Positions 61,096 through 64,000 of a stretch of 64,000 nucleotides of DNA are shown here, piece after piece (position 1 is the stretch's first letter; each line of letters starts with the position of its first letter). This stretch comes from Acridotheres tristis (taxonomy: Eukaryota; Chordata; Aves; Passeriformes; Sturnidae): positions 806,001 to 870,000 of the forward strand of contig CM072884.1 in assembly GCA_037013685.1 (NCBI GenBank), in the 5' to 3' direction. The position numbers were made by a program, and so were the translations under genes. Under the pieces are notes generated by a model. It saw nothing but the letters and a program-made list of their open reading frames with translations, was not told where the DNA came from and did no database searches.

Positions 61096-63483
61096 GAGAA
61101 GGGGATTTACCTGGGTTTGGTGTGTGCCCAAACCTTGGTTTCTTGGTCAAGCTCTTCACTGTTAAAAGGACCATGAATAAATTGGTCGGATTAGGGATAT
61201 GGGATCAGTTATGGGGGGGAAGATGAGTTCCTGGAGAAGGTTTTTGTCACTGTGGGAAGTGACAAAAGTTCTTTCCTTGTAGCTGGTGCCTCTGGAAACA
61301 CCACGTTCACCTCCTCGATTCCTCGTGCCTGCTGCTGTGGGTAGCCTTGGGACTCTGACCTCTCACTGGTATCCCCATTCCCAGCTTCCCTCTGGTGAAG
61401 GGGGGGTCTGCATTAAACTGTTGTGGAGCAGGGAATGGGTGGGGGGCACCCACCAGCTCCGGAGGGTGCTCCTGGCTGCTCGCTCATGGCTCTAGTGGCT
61501 CGAGCTCCCTCTCCCAGCCCGGCTCCAAAATCCAGGAGGGAGTATCTGCCTCGGGTTGGAGAGTGCTGATGACTTCTTTGCTCGCTGGTGGAATCAGCCC
61601 TGATTTTTCAGGCTGGAGGAGCCACAGGGTCCACCTGGCAGCATCTGCAGAGCTGCTGCAGCAGCCGAGCCGTCTCCTCGCTGCGGTTCTGCTTCCAGCG
61701 CCCGAATCCTCGGCAAACCGAAGTGCAAGGGCTCTCCCTACCTGCTGCAGCAGCACCTTTTTCCATGCTGGGCATGTCCCAGCTCTGAAGGGAGATAAAT
61801 GGGGTAGGCAGGCTGCGGCACAGGTTGCCAGTGCTCCTGCAGTCGGGGAGGCAGCTGCAAACACCCGGACCTGGAGCAGCCTCTCCCTTCCATCTGCGCT
61901 GCCTCCTCCTCTACTGTTCTCCTGCTGCCTGAGCCGGCCTTTCCAGGCTTGCTGGGCTTGGGGATTTACCAATGGAATCGTTTTTTCATCAGTTTAAGGG
62001 ATTTTTCATCAACTGGAAAAATACTGATTTTATTCCCCCCCAATAGTTTTTCCCTTCTCCACCCTGGTCTGAGCGCATGGTCAAGTCAAACGTGGCTTTT
62101 TATAAAATATTTAGCATCCTCTTGTAGAAGCAGAATGGAGCCAGGTCGATGCTGGAAAAGCTGGGCTCGGGCGTGTTGGGAATGAAATGCCAGTGGAATT
62201 GCAGCTCTGCCCTTCCCGGGAGGATAAGGGGTAGGGAAGGTCTGGAAGCAGCTGGGTGATGATGCTCCTGCTGCCCCACAGCTCTGCCCTGCTGGGTTGG
62301 GAGGGAGGGGTGCTGTTTCCAAATCGAATTTTCCAGGCTTGCCACCTGTTTCCGAGGGTTTGGGTATAAATTAGAGCTATTTGGAGTGTTCACTGTCGGC
62401 CACCCGGAGAGCACGTCTGGAACGACGATGTTATTAAAGGCTTGATTAAAGTTATTGCTAATTAAAGCGCTGAAGTGTATCTCCCACAGCAGTGAGTCCT
62501 CGGATACAGGGCAGGGAAGGGAGAAAATGGGATTTATCGATGGTCCCAGCACCGGTGGCTTGGCACAGACCTTTTCTGCATCTATACCAGCAACCTGTAA
62601 AAATTGGAGGATTTGATCCTGGCATTTCTTGAGCTGCTTGATTTCCAGAGAAGTGGGTTTGGATCACAGTGAGGGTCATGTGGCCCCCAGCAAATGCTGT
62701 GGGATATTGTGGGATTCATTTTCCAGGAGGTTTGTGGGCACGATGGGCTTGTTCATGGCTTGTGTCTGCTCCTTACTGTGGCTGCCGTTTTTCCGAGGGG
62801 CCTTGGAATTGTTCTGGGCTTTGCTCGATGTTTGGAGCTTCAGCAGCTCTCCCTGCTGGGAGAGAGGAGCGCTGCGAGTCTGGATTGGAACTGGGAATGG
62901 AGCAGGGCAGCCCTGCCCTCTGTCCCTCAGCACTCCTTGTCCCTCCTTGTCCCAGCACCACGAGCTCCTGGGAAGCCCCTCCTGAGTGGAGCAGACCAAG
63001 CCAGGTACTTTTGTGGGCTGTGTTTCTATTGTTTGTGCCTCCAAAATGATTTCTATAATATTTAATTGCTCCTTCATTTAGCTCCCTAGTGCAGGGCCTG
63101 CCTGCCACCAGCTGTTCCCAGTGGCAGTGTGAAGATTTCCTGGGAATTGCTGCTGGAGGCACGTGCTGGTCCAGCACTGTCCTTGCCTGGATTGCTCCGT
63201 GTCCCTGGATCTCTGGGAGACCAGAAGAGCAGCAGAGAAGCAGGAACAGTTTCGGGATGTTCAGGTACTGCAGGGATGAGGAGCATGGGTGTCTGAGCTG
63301 GGGAAGAGGAGCCTTTGCAGGTCAGCAGCTGGACATGGCATGGGAAGGACAGACAGTTTCTAGGTCACGTTGCTATTGGTAACAAGTTTCCAGATCTTTC
63401 CATCTCCTGGTGCATCTCACCTGGGATTATGTACCTTGGCCAGTGAATCATAAAATGGATATTGGATTGGTAAATTAGAGTAA

Positions 63484-63800
63484 AATTCTTTCCGGTGAGG
63501 GTGGTGAGGCCCTGGCAAAAGTTGCTTAGAAAAGCTTCCCAATATCCCATCCATCCCTGCCCTCTGGCAGTGGGAATCCATCCCCTGTGTCCTGTCCCTC
63601 CATGCCTTGTCCCCAGTCCCTCTCCAGCTCTCCTGGAGTCCCTTTAGGCCCTGGAAGGGGTTCTGAGCTCTCCCTGGAGCCTTTTTCTCTCCAGGTGAGC
63701 ACTCCCAGCTCTCCCAGCCTGGCTCCAGCCCTGGAACATCTCTGTGCCTTCCTCTGGACTCTCTCCAGCAGCTCCACGTCCTCCTGATGTTGGCCCCAGG
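63484..63800 (-). mobile_element. Rearranged CR1 LINE: short sense piece joined to a longer antisense piece
   Basis: 63484-63534 reads sense (GGTGAGGGTGGTGAGGCCCT, ending GAAAAGCT). From 63539 the sequence flips to antisense: CCCAATATCCCATCCATCCC, CTCTGGCAGTGGGAATCCAT, TGTCCCTCCATGCCTTGTCC, GAGCTCTCCCTGGAGCCTTT and GGACTCTCTCCAGCAGCTCC. In an intact CR1 these two pieces are adjacent in one orientation. Confidence 0.85.
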
Positions 63801-64000
63801 GCTGGGGCAGCTCTGCACATGGGTTCTGGTCTGAGCACAGGGGCAGAGGGGCAGAATCCCGCTGCCCACGCTGGAGTATCAACCCGGCACATGGGGATTT
63901 TAGGATGCCAGCACACACAGCTGGGACGTGTCAGGCTGGAAATGGGGCCACACAGTGGCCCCGTGTGACAGGAGTTGTTCATTCCCGTGCCCAGCCCTGC

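Larger units (their letters stand above)
59486..64000. other. Intergenic region downstream of RAB6A
   Basis: In human the next gene is PLEKHB1, convergent with RAB6A. I looked for its exons on the minus strand and found none, so it must lie beyond the window if order is conserved. Present: a T27 run (59687-59713), two CR1 loci listed separately, and G+C-richer sequence from 60560 on with only chance-looking frames. Confidence 0.55.

Noticed and set aside
61395..61997. 200-residue plus-strand frame and overlapping 162-residue minus-strand frame (61484-61972)
   Set aside because: Both overlap in G+C-rich sequence, have low-complexity composition, no motif and no splice context. Compared with PLEKHB1, the expected neighbour, no similarity was seen.
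62676..63177. Overlapping 118-134 residue frames on both strands
   Set aside because: Mutually overlapping frames with no recognisable motif, typical of shadow frames in G+C-rich intergenic DNA.

Overview
This is vertebrate nuclear DNA, most likely from a bird and probably a songbird. Genes are split by GT-AG introns. The interspersed repeats are almost all CR1 LINE 3' ends, recognisable by the GGTTTGGGTTGGAAGGGACC-type terminus and the CCATTCTATGATTCT-like tail. Gene order matches the block on human 11q13.4 (DNAJB13 - PAAF1 - COA4 - MRPL48 - RAB6A). The songbird assignment is an impression from the CR1 subfamily look and was not tested.

Layout. 1-1211 (minus): first three coding exons of DNAJB13, a ciliary/sperm-tail J-protein; the rest lies off the left edge. 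1385-8580 (minus): complete 12-exon PAAF1 (392 codons). 8581-9345 (plus): COA4, a twin-CX9C mitochondrial protein sharing a short CpG-rich divergent promoter with PAAF1. 10310-14411 (minus): complete 8-exon MRPL48 (212 codons). 14412-17700: CpG-rich promoter flank, then an intergenic stretch holding an unexplained 272-codon minus-strand open frame. 17704-about 59480 (plus): complete RAB6A (208 codons) with a 24.9-kb first intron and the tandem mutually exclusive exon pair that makes Rab6A' and Rab6A. 59480-64000: intergenic sequence with CR1 remnants and no recognisable gene.

The genes do not form a pathway. COA4 (cytochrome c oxidase assembly) and MRPL48 (mitoribosome) are both mitochondrial; PAAF1 acts on the proteasome, RAB6A at the Golgi, DNAJB13 in motile axonemes. 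The small genes are packed into 14 kb while RAB6A alone spans about 41 kb.

I found no undescribed system of the kind hoped for. The best items for a second look are the minus-strand open frame at 15778-16596, the frame logic that enforces exclusivity of the RAB6A exon pair, and CR1 copies lying against the DNAJB13 intron 1 acceptor and the RAB6A promoter.
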